From Arcobacter roscoffensis (GTDB lineage: Bacteria > Campylobacterota > Campylobacteria > Campylobacterales > Arcobacteraceae): a stretch of DNA of 64,000 nucleotides. A program made the translations under genes and the position numbers. Numbering within the stretch: position 1 is the stretch's first letter; each line of letters opens with the position of its first letter. Positions 53,672 through 63,037 of this stretch are shown here, piece by piece. The notes under the pieces are model-generated. The model worked only from the letters and a program-made list of their open reading frames with translations, did not search any database and was not told the DNA's origin. The stretch lies in NCBI RefSeq assembly GCF_024267655.1, contig NZ_CP100595.1, positions 310,001 through 374,000 of the forward strand. Direction: 5' to 3'.

Positions 53672-53914
53672 ATGGCTGGAAATTCGCAAATGAATGAAAA
53701 TGAAAGAGGAATCTTTAAATTACATGGTATTACAGGGATGCTTATAGCAACTGCTTTATTACTTACAATTCTAGTAGTTTTAACTGTTAATGCAATTAAG
53801 GTTCAACAAAATGAGGCTGATAACTATTACAAAGTTAACCAAGATTTAAATGGTTTAAAAATGAATAGTTCAGACAACCACAAGCAATATGAGCTTGTTG
53901 GTAATGGTAAGTAA
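53672..53914 (+). CDS. DUF4006 family small membrane protein
   Basis: This 80-residue protein has one hydrophobic helix (TGMLIATALLLTILVVLTVNAI) and polar ends; the N-terminal ERGIFKLHGITGMLI matches the Campylobacterota DUF4006 family found next to cco operons. It begins one base after ccoP. Probably an accessory or assembly factor of the oxidase, by context only. Confidence 0.8.
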   Translation: MAGNSQMNENERGIFKLHGITGMLIATALLLTILVVLTVNAIKVQQNEADNYYKVNQDLNGLKMNSSDNHKQYELVGNGK

Positions 53915-53924
53915 GGAGTAAAGT

Positions 53925-54017
53925 ATGGAAAAAATTATAGGTGTTTTACTTTTAGTTTCTGCCGTTATGACAGCTTACTATGGGTTCTTTGACTCAACTA
54001 GAGTGTTCGTTGGATAA
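53925..54017 (+). CDS. 30-residue single-helix peptide after DUF4006
   Basis: A short ORF with its own AAGGAG ribosome site 7 bases before the ATG encodes MEKIIGVLLLVSAVMTAYYG and ten more residues ending STRVFVG. It is a single membrane helix. The stop is directly followed by the ATG of the next gene, so it fills the gap exactly, as expected for a real gene. Size and site recall small oxidase subunits such as CydX or CcoS-like peptides, but no homology can be claimed from sequence alone. Confidence 0.6.
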   Translation: MEKIIGVLLLVSAVMTAYYGFFDSTRVFVG

Positions 54018-54653
54018 ATGAAGAATTTAGTTAATTTTAAAATAGCAGTGTTTTTTTCACTGCTATTTTTTTTATCATCAAACTTATTTGCACAAGGTTA
54101 TATCTTAAAAGATGACGGACTAATTGATGCAAGAGCACAAGAAAAAATAAATCAAATTGGAAATGAAGTTAAAACTAAATTAGGTGTAAGTATTTATATT
54201 TATACTATCAAAGGTTTAGATTTACCAGAAAAACTTCCTATGAAAAAGAAATTTGCTACAATTAAAGCTCATGAAAATGAACTTTTACCGGCTCTTAAAA
54301 AGCCTTATATTCTTTTAACTGCGTTTATAGAAGATACACATGTAAATTTAATTCACTCAAATGATTCATTAAAACAAATTGTTGATAAAGATGATATTTT
54401 AGATGGATATGTTGTACCTTTATTGGCTTCAAAAGATAAGAACACACTTTTTGCTAAAGTTAGTGCTTCTATGTTAAATGGTTATGCATCAATTGCAGAT
54501 ACATTGGCTTCAAATAAAGAAGTTAAACTTGAAACAAGTATTGGAAATGAAGGAAAAGTTTCTAGTACTATATGGAGAGTGTTTATGTATACTATTATTG
54601 TAACAGGACTATTAGCTTATACTTATGCAGTATTAAGAAAAAGGAAATCATAA
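54018..54653 (+). CDS. TPM-domain-like membrane-anchored protein
   Basis: This 211-residue protein has a signal peptide (ending LFAQ, about residue 26). A globular domain begins YILKDDGLIDARAQEKINQI and resembles the TPM fold (ALFs/TPM_phosphatase). One C-terminal membrane helix (about 185-205) is followed by basic residues. The domain would face the periplasm. It lies in the cco accessory run, and its stop is 4 bases before the next ATG. Role in oxidase biogenesis is inferred from position. Confidence 0.65.
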   Translation: MKNLVNFKIAVFFSLLFFLSSNLFAQGYILKDDGLIDARAQEKINQIGNEVKTKLGVSIYIYTIKGLDLPEKLPMKKKFATIKAHENELLPALKKPYILLTAFIEDTHVNLIHSNDSLKQIVDKDDILDGYVVPLLASKDKNTLFAKVSASMLNGYASIADTLASNKEVKLETSIGNEGKVSSTIWRVFMYTIIVTGLLAYTYAVLRKRKS

Positions 54654-54657
54654 ATTT

Positions 54658-55224
54658 ATGAAAAATAGAAATTACTGGCCGCTTTTTTTTATAGGAATAT
54701 TTTCATTCGTATTTTCAATGATTATATGGACTATATATAGTACTTCTCAGGCTAACATCGATGAAGATGAAAGCTTTATGAAGGAATATCAAGATGTAGA
54801 TGCATCATATAATGATATTATGAATTCAAATAAAAAATTCAATAGTTTATATGATCTAAAACTAGTTTTAAATGATAGAAGTTTTGATTTAAATGTTGAT
54901 GATATTATGCACTCACAAAGAGTATTAGAAAAAAGATCAAAACATAGAGATGTTATGATTTTAGGAACTAATACTATGAAAATATTTGCAATTGACAAAA
55001 AAACAAATATTAAAAAAACAATTGATATTAATTTAAAAGTTACAAAAAGTAGTACTATTGATAATGATATTTTATTAGATAATAGTAAATTTAAAAACAA
55101 TAACAATGAGTATGTAACTCAATTTGATATTACAGAAGAAAACAACTGGAATATAACAGGTATATTTAATATTGATGGTAATGCAGGTTATATTTATATA
55201 AAAACAAATGCTAGAAAAAAATAG
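54658..55224 (+). CDS. FixH-like membrane protein
   Basis: This 188-residue protein has one N-terminal membrane helix (WPLFFIGIFSFVFSMIIWTIY), then a conserved-looking DEDESFMKEYQDVDASYNDIM segment and a beta-rich periplasmic domain, as in FixH. FixH/CcoG/CcoI/CcoS assist copper delivery to cbb3 oxidase; only the FixH-like member is seen here. It overlaps the AddB-like gene by 17 nt. Confidence 0.7.
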   Translation: MKNRNYWPLFFIGIFSFVFSMIIWTIYSTSQANIDEDESFMKEYQDVDASYNDIMNSNKKFNSLYDLKLVLNDRSFDLNVDDIMHSQRVLEKRSKHRDVMILGTNTMKIFAIDKKTNIKKTIDINLKVTKSSTIDNDILLDNSKFKNNNNEYVTQFDITEENNWNITGIFNIDGNAGYIYIKTNARKK

Positions 55225-57589
55225 ATTATTTGTTTTCCCCACATCAAGAGCTATTAGAACTTTTTTAGGTGACTTAAAAGGTTCTAATAGTCTTCTTCCT
55301 TTTACTCTTACAATTGACGAGTTTTTTAAAAAATCTACTATTATAAATGATAAAAAGTATTGCGATGAAGAGCAAAGATTTTTATTTTTAAAAGAAGCTA
55401 TTAAAGATATTGATGTTTCTAAACTTGGAATATCAGATAGTTTTACAAAGTTTTTAAAACAAAATGAGTATATATATAGATTTTTTACAGAACTTTCAAG
55501 TGAAAAAATATTGATAGAAGATATTAAAACAGCAGATACTTATGATTATTATTTTGAGCATTTAGAGATATTATCAAAGATTTATGACAATTATGTGCAA
55601 ATACTTGATAAGAATGGCTTTGTTGATAGGGTGACATATTTTAAGTATTTTGATTTAAATAAAAGCTATTTAAATAAGTTTAGTGAAATAAATCTGGTAT
55701 TTGAAGGCTACTTTACAAAAGTTGAGTTTGATATAATAAAAGCTATTTCAAAAGAAGTTAGTTTAAATATAAAGTTTTTTTCAAATGAATATAATCAAAA
55801 ATCTCTAGAAGTATTTAAAGAGTTTATTGAAGATGATAAAATTGAAATAGATTTTGAGTATGTTGTAAATATGAGTGAAAAAAAAGTCACTTATAAAAAT
55901 GAGATGAAATCACAAAATGGTTATGTTGAAATTAAAGGTTTTAATTCAAGAGTTAATCAAATAGCTTTTATCAAAGCTTCGATTGTAAACTGTATTCAAA
56001 AAGGAATAAATCCTTCTAATATAGCATTGGTATTACCTGATGAGAGTTTTGCTTCTACAGTGCAGTTATTTGATAATGAACGCTATTTTAACTTTGCTAT
56101 GGGTAAATCAATTGAAAATAGAAAACTATATGAAGTATCAAATGCAATTTATAACTATCTTAATGAAAAAGAGATAGTTAATATTGAGAGATTAAACTAT
56201 TTAAAAATTGATAAAAAATATGTTGATGATAATATTCAAAAAATTTATACAAAAATTTGTACAAAAGAAAACTTTGAGTTTTTATGTGAATATATAAAAA
56301 GCTTTGAAAATAATAATGAATTATGTGAAAAGTTTGATGACCTTGTTTATAAATTAAAAAGGTTACTTTTTATTTCAGAAAATCCTCTTTTAGTAAAAGA
56401 TGTATATAAAGTTTTACTTCAAAGAATAAAAGAGATAAAACTAGATGATATAAATTCTGGAAAGATTACTGTTTTAGGATTGCTTGAAACAAGAGCAAAT
56501 AGTTTTGATGCTGTTATTATATGTGATTTTAATGAACAGTTTATTCCTAAAGCATCTGTAAAAGATAAGTTTTTGTCTTCAAAAATAAAAGCTATGACAA
56601 ATCTTCCAACTTTAAGCGATAGGGAACTTTTACAAAAGTACTATTATAAAAGGTTGATTGACTCATCAAAAGAGGTTTATATCTCTTATGTAAACTCAGA
56701 TTCAAACCAAATTACAAGATTTGCAAATGAGTTATTTGCAGAGAAGATAGATTATAATGTATACGATAACTCATATAGACATATTTTATACAATAACCAT
56801 ACTTTGAAACATTTCGATAAAGCTATAATTGATAGAGTTGATTTAACGAAGTTCTCTTGGTCAGCTAGTTCACTTAAGAGTTTTTTAGATTGTAAAAGAA
56901 GATTTTACTTACAATATGTTTTAAAAATCTCAGATCATGATATATCTTTGAAACCAAAATCTTTTGAACTTGGAAATATAGTACATGAGATATTAGAAAA
57001 GTACTATACTATTGATGAGAGCAATTTAGAACTTGATTTTAGAAAAATTGAAAATCTTTTTAATGACTACAGAAGTGAAAACCCACTTTTAGCTCTTGAT
57101 TTAGAAATATGGAAAAAGAAACTTCATGATTTTTATATTTATGATTCTAAAAGGCTTCAAGACTCAAAGATTTTAGCTTTAGAGAAAAGTTTTGAGATAG
57201 AGTTTGATGGTTTTAAATTAAAAGGTATAGTTGATAGAATTGATTTTAATAATCAAACAAATAGATATGAAGTAATAGATTATAAAACATCTTCATCTTT
57301 AAAAGTTGATACTTTTAAAAATTATGAAAAAGCTATTGATTTTCAATTAGAGTTTTATTATCTTGCTGTAAATGATTTATATAAAGATGATAATATTGAT
57401 ACTTTTTATTATGACTTAAACTCTGTTAAATTAATTGAAGAAATAGCTTTAGATAAAAAACTTGAACTTTTAAGTACTAAACTTGAAGAGCTAAAAGAGT
57501 TAAGTAAAAATGATATAAGTTTTGAAAAAACTGAACAAAAATCATCTTGTAATTTCTGTATTTATAAAACTATTTGTGATAGGGAATAG
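55208..57589 (+). CDS. addB: AddB-like PD-(D/E)XK nuclease subunit
   Basis: This 793-residue protein has a degenerate helicase-like N-terminal region without a Walker A motif and a C-terminal nuclease with VDRID and YEVIDYKTSS as the metal-binding core. Four Cys typical of the AddB iron-sulfur cluster are visible: one in FLDCKRRFYLQY and three in CNFCIYKTIC at the very end. AddAB is the RecBCD counterpart in this phylum. The partner addA is not adjacent here: the next gene is prfB on the other strand. The ATG lies inside the end of the FixH-like gene. Confidence 0.85.
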   Translation: MLEKNRLFVFPTSRAIRTFLGDLKGSNSLLPFTLTIDEFFKKSTIINDKKYCDEEQRFLFLKEAIKDIDVSKLGISDSFTKFLKQNEYIYRFFTELSSEKILIEDIKTADTYDYYFEHLEILSKIYDNYVQILDKNGFVDRVTYFKYFDLNKSYLNKFSEINLVFEGYFTKVEFDIIKAISKEVSLNIKFFSNEYNQKSLEVFKEFIEDDKIEIDFEYVVNMSEKKVTYKNEMKSQNGYVEIKGFNSRVNQIAFIKASIVNCIQKGINPSNIALVLPDESFASTVQLFDNERYFNFAMGKSIENRKLYEVSNAIYNYLNEKEIVNIERLNYLKIDKKYVDDNIQKIYTKICTKENFEFLCEYIKSFENNNELCEKFDDLVYKLKRLLFISENPLLVKDVYKVLLQRIKEIKLDDINSGKITVLGLLETRANSFDAVIICDFNEQFIPKASVKDKFLSSKIKAMTNLPTLSDRELLQKYYYKRLIDSSKEVYISYVNSDSNQITRFANELFAEKIDYNVYDNSYRHILYNNHTLKHFDKAIIDRVDLTKFSWSASSLKSFLDCKRRFYLQYVLKISDHDISLKPKSFELGNIVHEILEKYYTIDESNLELDFRKIENLFNDYRSENPLLALDLEIWKKKLHDFYIYDSKRLQDSKILALEKSFEIEFDGFKLKGIVDRIDFNNQTNRYEVIDYKTSSSLKVDTFKNYEKAIDFQLEFYYLAVNDLYKDDNIDTFYYDLNSVKLIEEIALDKKLELLSTKLEELKELSKNDISFEKTEQKSSCNFCIYKTICDRE

Positions 57590-57597
57590 AGATTAAG

Positions 57598-57627
57598 GCA
57601 GAGTGCGAATATAAGATTCGCTTCTGC
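57598..57627. terminator. Bidirectional terminator, addB / prfB
   Basis: Stem GCAGA-GT-GCGAAT / ATTCGC-T-TCTGC with loop ATAAG, just after the addB stop and just before the prfB stop on the other strand. Confidence 0.7.
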
Positions 57628-57636
57628 TCTTAAGTA

Positions 57637-58731
57637 TTATTTACTAGTAGCTATAAGTACATCTTCAATAATCTTAGTAATATCACCATCTAAAATAGCA
57701 TCTACATTTGAATATCCAATATTACTTCTAGTATCTTTTACTTGCTGATATGGTTGAAGAACATAAGATCTAATTTGATGTCCCCACCCAATTTCACTTT
57801 TTTCAATACCATCTTTATCTGCTTTTTGTTTTTCAAGTTCTAATTCATATAGTCTTGATTTAAGCATTTTCATAGCACTTGCTTTATTTTTGTGTTGAGA
57901 TCTGTCATTTTGACATTGTACTACAATACCTGACTCAATATGTGTGATTCTAATTGCTGATTCTGTTTTGTTTACATGCTGACCACCAGCTCCACTTGCT
58001 CTATATGTATCAATTCTAATATCTTTATCTTCTATTTCAATATCAATATTATCATCAATTTCTGGACTTACCATAACAGATGCAAAAGAAGTGTGTCTTT
58101 TTGCATTTGAATCAAAGGGTGAGATTCTAACAAGTCTATGAATACCATTTTCAGCTTTTAGATATCCGTAAGCATTTTCACCTTTTACTATAAATGACAC
58201 ATCTTTGATACCAGCTTCATCCCCTGGCTGATAATCTAGTAGCTCAATCTTATAGTTGTATCTCTCAGCCCATCTTAAATACATTCTATAAAGCATTTGT
58301 GCCCAGTCCTGAGACTCAGTACCACCAGCACCTGGGTGAATAGATACAATTGCATTTGAAGCATCATCAGGATTACTTAACATAACAGAAATTTCAGTTG
58401 ATTTTATAAGTTCTCTTAACTCCTCAGCTTCTTCATAAAGCATCTCAATAGTATCTTCATCTCTTTCTTCATTTGCTAGTTCAAAAAGGTCATTTGTTCC
58501 ACTTAAAGCTTCATTTGCCTTATTAAATTTACTTAGTTTTGAAAGAATTCTATTTTTTTCAATACCTATTTTGGTAGCTGTGTCAACATCATTCCAAAAG
58601 TCTTGTTGTGCTTCTAGTTCTTCTATCTCTTTTAATCTTGTATTTAACTCATCAGGCTTTAAAACACCAGTAATATTATCAAGTTTTGTATTTAATGTCT
58701 TTAGTAGTTCACTATATTCGTATGCGTCCAT
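57637..58731 (-). CDS. prfB: Peptide chain release factor 2
   Basis: About 364 residues. The GGQ motif is in [10 protein letters not shown], and the tripeptide anticodon SPF is in [12 protein letters not shown], which identifies RF2 (UGA/UAA). The reading frame is uninterrupted, so there is no programmed frameshift, unlike E. coli. I chose the ATG at 58731 with AAAGGA eight bases before it; a TTG at 58761 gives ten extra residues. Confidence 0.95.
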   Translation of the reverse strand: MDAYEYSELLKTLNTKLDNITGVLKPDELNTRLKEIEELEAQQDFWNDVDTATKIGIEKNRILSKLSKFNKANEALSGTNDLFELANEERDEDTIEMLYEEAEELRELIKSTEISVMLSNPDDASNAIVSIHPGAGGTESQDWAQMLYRMYLRWAERYNYKIELLDYQPGDEAGIKDVSFIVKGENAYGYLKAENGIHRLVRISPFDSNAKRHTSFASVMVSPEIDDNIDIEIEDKDIRIDTYRASGAGGQHVNKTESAIRITHIESGIVVQCQNDRSQHKNKASAMKMLKSRLYELELEKQKADKDGIEKSEIGWGHQIRSYVLQPYQQVKDTRSNIGYSNVDAILDGDITKIIEDVLIATSK

Positions 58732-58831
58732 ATAATTAAATCCTTTGGATGGATTATACAAAAAAGTTGTATAAGAAGTGGTTAGAGTAAAAGCTTTTTA
58801 AAAATTAGAACCGATTGGTTCTAATTTAAGA

Positions 58832-59488
58832 TTATTTATTTATTGATTTTAAATAGTTACTTATATTTTTCAAGTCTTCTTCTGTAGTACTAGCAGCATA
58901 TGGTTGCATAATAATAGCTCTACCGTTACCATATCTTTCATCATCATTATCTCTATCATATGATATGTAAGCATTTATTGCTATTTGCATTTCTTCATAA
59001 GAAAGTGTGTTTAAAGGTCTTGAAGCATTCATTGCATTAAGTTCTCCTTTTTGACCATGACATGATTGACATTTGTTAACATAAAGTTTTTTACCTTCTT
59101 CTTTAGCTTTAATTTTTCTTTCAATCTCTTGTTCTTTTTTTTCTTGTTCTTTTTTAGCTTCTAGCCTTTTTACAATTCTAGCTTCTAGTTCTTCTGATGA
59201 AAGATTTGAATTTGTAGTTACAAAATTAGATGAAGATTTACTATCTTTGAAAATATAAATAAAATTATACTTTCCTTCATTTGTTGTAGTGATTTTTATA
59301 TCATCTACAGTCCAGCCATTTTCTTTCATATCTTTGATATTGTAGATGCTTTTACATTCTCCTCCATCAAGTTTTGTTTTTTCAATTGTACTCATAGAGT
59401 TATGGTTTTCTTTAAAACACATAGTTGTTTGTGCAAAAAGTGCTGTTGAAGTTAATAGTGTAAGTGTTAGTGGTTTTAAAAGTCTCAA
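58832..59488 (-). CDS. Monohaem c-type cytochrome, periplasmic
   Basis: This 218-residue protein has a signal peptide (cut near FAQ). The N-terminal half (about 20-90) has two Cys (CFKENHN, GGECKSIY) and no known fold to me. A Lys/Glu-rich helical stretch (about 100-140) leads to one haem site CQSCHG with a distal region ending NYLKSINK. Probably an electron carrier in the cytochrome c553-like group; the Lys/Glu linker is unusual. Its genomic neighbours give no partner. Confidence 0.8.
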   Translation of the reverse strand: MRLLKPLTLTLLTSTALFAQTTMCFKENHNSMSTIEKTKLDGGECKSIYNIKDMKENGWTVDDIKITTTNEGKYNFIYIFKDSKSSSNFVTTNSNLSSEELEARIVKRLEAKKEQEKKEQEIERKIKAKEEGKKLYVNKCQSCHGQKGELNAMNASRPLNTLSYEEMQIAINAYISYDRDNDDERYGNGRAIIMQPYAASTTEEDLKNISNYLKSINK

Positions 59489-59551
59489 TTTTTATCCTTT
59501 TATTTAAAAAGGATAGTTTAGCATAAATACTCTTATATAAAATTTTTAGGC

Positions 59552-59583
59552 AAAAAAAAAGCTAGAACCGAAGTTCTAGCTTT
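59552..59583 (-). terminator. Porin terminator with UUCG tetraloop
   Basis: On the minus strand an 11-bp stem AAAGCTAGAAC / GTTCTAGCTTT encloses TTCG, giving a very stable cUUCGg loop, followed by nine T's. It lies 33 bases past the second porin's stop. Confidence 0.9.
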
Positions 59584-59615
59584 CCATAAGTTTAGTAGTA
59601 TAAACTAAACGCTTA

Positions 59616-60662
59616 TTAGAATTTGTAAGTTAAGTCTAATCTTGCGTGAGTTTTGTCTGTATCAACATTATTTACTTCTTGAGTATAGTCAGCATATCTA
59701 ACAGTTAATGTTGTAGATTTAGCCATTTTGTAAGAAACTTTTCCTACAATTTCTGATGCTTCAGTTTTAGAAACATCAGCTTCACCCCATCCGTAATCTA
59801 ATGCAAAAGATACATTTTCCATTACAGGTACAGTTGCACCGATAGCATATGCTTTCATATCAGCAACATTTCCAGCAACAAAGTTAACTAATTCAATAGT
59901 ATTTGCTGATGAATCATCAGTTACGAATGCAGCATTATCTTCATCATTGTTTAAGTAAGTAGCTCTTAAAGCAACGTTAGCAACTTTTCCTGATGCTGAT
60001 AAAATGTAAGTAGTACCATCTTTTTTTGCTGCATCTTCAAAGTCAGTTGTAGCATATCTAGCACCTAATGCAATATCAGCAACTTTAGTAGAAGCAACTA
60101 ATGTAGTATTTTTAGAGTGGTCAGATACTGTAACATACCATGCTTCAGCATTTACTGGACCAACAGAACCTAATAAAGCAGCTGCATTAATGTCTGATGT
60201 AAGTGAAATCCCAGAGTTGTTAACAAAATGTGCACCAACTGCTGTAACAGGACCTACAGTATACATACCAACAAAACCTTCACCTTCTTCACCATCAGTA
60301 TTTGGAGTGTTAATGTCCATTCTACCAGCATTAACTGTAGCACCATTATTAGTGTAAGAGAAGTATGCATTAGATAATTCTAATGCTTGTTTATCATCAG
60401 TAGCAGTTTCTTCATTTTGCTGAGTATCAGCTTCAATATCAATAACAGCAGTTAAATTGTCATTGATTTTATTTTTTAACTTAATATCAGCATCAATTTC
60501 AAACCCTGATTTTGACCCATCGTTATCAGTTTCAGTTACAAAAGATTCAACATATAATTTACCCGATACGTTTACACCTTTGATTGCTTCTTCTAATGAT
60601 CCAGCGTTTGCTGCAGTCATAGCCATTGCAGCTACTAAACTTAATTTTGCGATTTTTTTCAT
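59616..60662 (-). CDS. Outer-membrane porin (second)
   Basis: This 348-residue protein has a signal peptide (MKKIAKLSLVAAMAMTAANA) and many amphipathic strands ending LDLTYKF, consistent with a trimeric beta-barrel porin of the Campylobacterota major-porin type. The long Ser/Thr/Asp loops are typical. Its GC-rich leader and strong terminator suggest high expression. Unlike the 23209 porin, it has no TGCGAT repeat site, but both leaders share the ATTTCGAAAT element. Confidence 0.82.
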   Translation of the reverse strand: MKKIAKLSLVAAMAMTAANAGSLEEAIKGVNVSGKLYVESFVTETDNDGSKSGFEIDADIKLKNKINDNLTAVIDIEADTQQNEETATDDKQALELSNAYFSYTNNGATVNAGRMDINTPNTDGEEGEGFVGMYTVGPVTAVGAHFVNNSGISLTSDINAAALLGSVGPVNAEAWYVTVSDHSKNTTLVASTKVADIALGARYATTDFEDAAKKDGTTYILSASGKVANVALRATYLNNDEDNAAFVTDDSSANTIELVNFVAGNVADMKAYAIGATVPVMENVSFALDYGWGEADVSKTEASEIVGKVSYKMAKSTTLTVRYADYTQEVNNVDTDKTHARLDLTYKF

Positions 60663-60711
60663 TTGTTCTCCTAAAATTTCGAAATCTTTTATCAGTTTAC
60701 CGGAGCGCGCG
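60663..60711 (-). promoter_or_regulatory. Second porin 5' leader with ATTTCGAAAT palindrome
   Basis: On the minus strand it has GCGCG, then GGTA, then ATTTCGAAAT (60685-60676), then AGGAGAA. This is the same series as in the first porin leader. A further palindrome ACCGTTACGGT (60750-60760) lies farther upstream and could be an operator. Confidence 0.45.
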
Positions 60712-60865
60712 AACTCATTTAAAAACTAGTTTTAAAACTTTTCCGGCTTACCGTTACGGTCATTCTACTGCACTAAATTTTAAAGTTTTCTTAAAAGTTA
60801 TGTATTTCATGTTAATTGAGTGTTAATTTAAGGTTACTTTTAATTAACAAGCTATTAACTCTTGA

Positions 60866-61189
60866 TTAATTACTAAGGGATACAATACAATCACTTAAAA
60901 TATCTGGCTTTGATATTTCAATTTTTAGATTATTAATTTTATACAGTTTGTATAGCTTTCCCTCCATGTAGGCGATTGCTTCTTCTAGTAGTTCAAATTT
61001 TTTCTTTTTCATTTGTTTTTTTATAAAGTCTGAAACTTCACTATAATCTATGAAATAATCTTTTTTATAAATGTAGTTAAATGATACATTTATAATAACT
61101 TTTTGTTTTTCTTTTCTTTCAAAGGGAAGTATTCCAATGATACATTTGAATGTTAGTTCTTTTATGTTTATTCTTAGATTTTGTTTCAT
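60866..61189 (-). CDS. folB: FolB-like dihydroneopterin aldolase family protein
   Basis: This 107-residue protein shows the family pattern: INIKELTFKCIIGILPFERKEKQKV at the start, DYSEVSDFI, and LLEEAIAYMEGKLYKLYKI. The conserved Glu/Lys residues of dihydroneopterin aldolase (E in FERKEKQ; K in the C-terminal third) are plausible but not all certain. It would make 6-hydroxymethyldihydropterin in folate synthesis. It lies downstream of plsY by 123 bp. Confidence 0.75.
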   Translation of the reverse strand: MKQNLRINIKELTFKCIIGILPFERKEKQKVIINVSFNYIYKKDYFIDYSEVSDFIKKQMKKKKFELLEEAIAYMEGKLYKLYKINNLKIEISKPDILSDCIVSLSN

Positions 61190-61261
61190 ATTGTTTATGT
61201 CCTTATGATTTATTGTAGTAGAAAATTTAGATTTATTTTTTGATTAAGAGGAGATAGGGGA

Positions 61262-61286
61262 AGAGCTATCTATAGTAGATAACTCT
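61262..61286. repeat. Hairpin between plsY and folB
   Basis: AGAGCTATCTA / TAGATAACTCT with a TAG loop and one mismatch, in the 123-bp gap after plsY. It may reduce read-through into folB. Confidence 0.4.
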
Positions 61287-61312
61287 CTTTTCATTGGGAA
61301 AAAAAACTTATG

Positions 61313-61936
61313 TTAGATAACTTTTTTTTCCTCTCCCTTGATAATTCTTACTATATTTGGGATATGTTTATAGTAGATAATAAATGCTATTAGATACATA
61401 GGAGCATTTGAGCCTATGTCTAAGCCATCATTCATAAGTGTAGCACTTACTATTACAGCTGTTAATCCTAAAAGTGAAGATAGTGATGAAATTTTTAGAA
61501 CTTTTGCAGCTATTATCCACGTCAGAGCTCCTATTAAAGTTGCAACTGGTACTAAAGCTATATATACACCAAGTCCAGTAGCAACTCCTTTACCACCTTC
61601 AAGTCCTAGGTATATAGAATAACAGTGACCTAAAACTGCTAAAACAGCAATCATCCATAAAGTTTGTTCATTCATTCCCATACTCATAGCTATTAAGATT
61701 ACTACTGTACCTTTTAGTGCATCAAGTATTACTGTTGCGATACCTAGTTTTTTTGCTAAGCTTGGATTTGTTTCTTTTACTACTCTTAGTACATTTGTTG
61801 CACCAATTGATTTACTACCTTGAGATTTTATATCAACACCTGCGAAAGTTTTTGCAAGAAGAAGTCCAAAAGGAATAGAACCTATTAAATATGCTGCAAG
61901 ATAAAATAGCACATTAGGGTTTGTTAAAAAATCCAT
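61313..61936 (-). CDS. plsY: Glycerol-3-phosphate acyltransferase PlsY
   Basis: This 207-residue membrane enzyme has about five helices and uses acyl-phosphate to acylate glycerol-3-phosphate at position 1. The three PlsY motifs are seen: GSIPFGLLLAK, GSKSIGATNVLR and GHCYSIYLGLEGGKGVATG. Normal length. Upstream of folB on the same strand and divergent from nadA. Confidence 0.93.
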   Translation of the reverse strand: MDFLTNPNVLFYLAAYLIGSIPFGLLLAKTFAGVDIKSQGSKSIGATNVLRVVKETNPSLAKKLGIATVILDALKGTVVILIAMSMGMNEQTLWMIAVLAVLGHCYSIYLGLEGGKGVATGLGVYIALVPVATLIGALTWIIAAKVLKISSLSSLLGLTAVIVSATLMNDGLDIGSNAPMYLIAFIIYYKHIPNIVRIIKGEEKKVI

Positions 61937-62047
61937 TTATTACCTTTAATTTGTTGTTTATAGTGAGTTTTCACCTATTTAGTTAAAAGGATTATAACTA
62001 AAATTTAGTTATATTATCATTTAAATATGTTTTATTGAAGGTTTATT

Positions 62048-63037
62048 TTGAATTTAAAAGAAGAGATAATAAAGCTTAAAGAGGAGCTAGATGTAACACT
62101 TGTAGCTCATTTTTACCAAAGAGATGAAGTTTTTGAATTAGCAGATATTACAGGTGACTCTTTAGAATTAGCAAAAAAAGCAAAATTAACAGACTCAAAA
62201 TTTATTGTTTTTTGTGGTGTTGGTTTTATGGGTGAGAGTGTAAAAGTACTTGATCCAAATAAAAGAGTTTTAATGCCAAAAATTGCATGTTGTGCAATGG
62301 CAAGAATGATTGATGAAGGTTATTACGAGCAAAATTTAAAACAAATAAATGATGCAGGAATACCAAATGAAAATATTTTACCTATTACATATATTAACTC
62401 AAGTGCAAGAGTGAAAGCAAGAGTTGGTGAGATGGGTGGTATGGTTTGTACTTCATCAAATGCTTATAAGATTATTGAAAAAGGTTTAAAGTCTGGCAAA
62501 AAAATATTTTTTGTTCCAGATAGATGTTTAGGGCAAAACTTTGCAAAATCTTTAAATCTAAAATCAGCAGTTGTTGGTGATGGAACTGATTTAAAAGAAG
62601 CTGATATTATATGTTACAACGGTTTTTGTTCAGTTCATCAGCAGTTTACTGTAGAAGATATAGAGTTTTATAGAAACAAATATCCTGATATTTTAATTGC
62701 AGTTCATCCAGAATGTGATCCAAGTATTTGTGATGAGGCTGATTTTGTAGGTTCAACTTCTCAGTTAATTAAATATATTAAAGAGTTACCAGAAGATCAA
62801 AAGATTGCAGTGGGAACTGAGTTTAATATGGTAAATAGACTAAGAGAAAAGAATACTTATATTTTAAGTTCTACAAAGCCTGAGTGTCCAACTATGAATG
62901 AGACAACATTAGAAGATGTTTACAATACTTTAAAATCAATTAAAGATGACAATATCTCAAAAGAGAATGAAATATTTATTGATGAAGAGACTGTTAAATA
63001 CGCAAGAGTAGCATTAGAAAGGATGTTTGAAGTATGA
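62048..63037 (+). CDS. nadA: Quinolinate synthase NadA
   Basis: This 329-residue [4Fe-4S] enzyme condenses iminoaspartate with dihydroxyacetone phosphate. Features include AHFYQRDEVFELAD, the FVCGVGFMGESVK-like block, GGMVCTSSNAY, HPECDPSICDEADFVGST and KPECPTMN, which hold cluster and substrate residues. Starts at TTG preceded by GAAGGT. Ends overlapping nadC by four bases. Confidence 0.93.
   Translation: MNLKEEIIKLKEELDVTLVAHFYQRDEVFELADITGDSLELAKKAKLTDSKFIVFCGVGFMGESVKVLDPNKRVLMPKIACCAMARMIDEGYYEQNLKQINDAGIPNENILPITYINSSARVKARVGEMGGMVCTSSNAYKIIEKGLKSGKKIFFVPDRCLGQNFAKSLNLKSAVVGDGTDLKEADIICYNGFCSVHQQFTVEDIEFYRNKYPDILIAVHPECDPSICDEADFVGSTSQLIKYIKELPEDQKIAVGTEFNMVNRLREKNTYILSSTKPECPTMNETTLEDVYNTLKSIKDDNISKENEIFIDEETVKYARVALERMFEV

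Noticed and set aside
58650-58731. Programmed frameshift near the start of prfB
   Set aside because: The frame is continuous from the start codon, and no TGA interrupts it.
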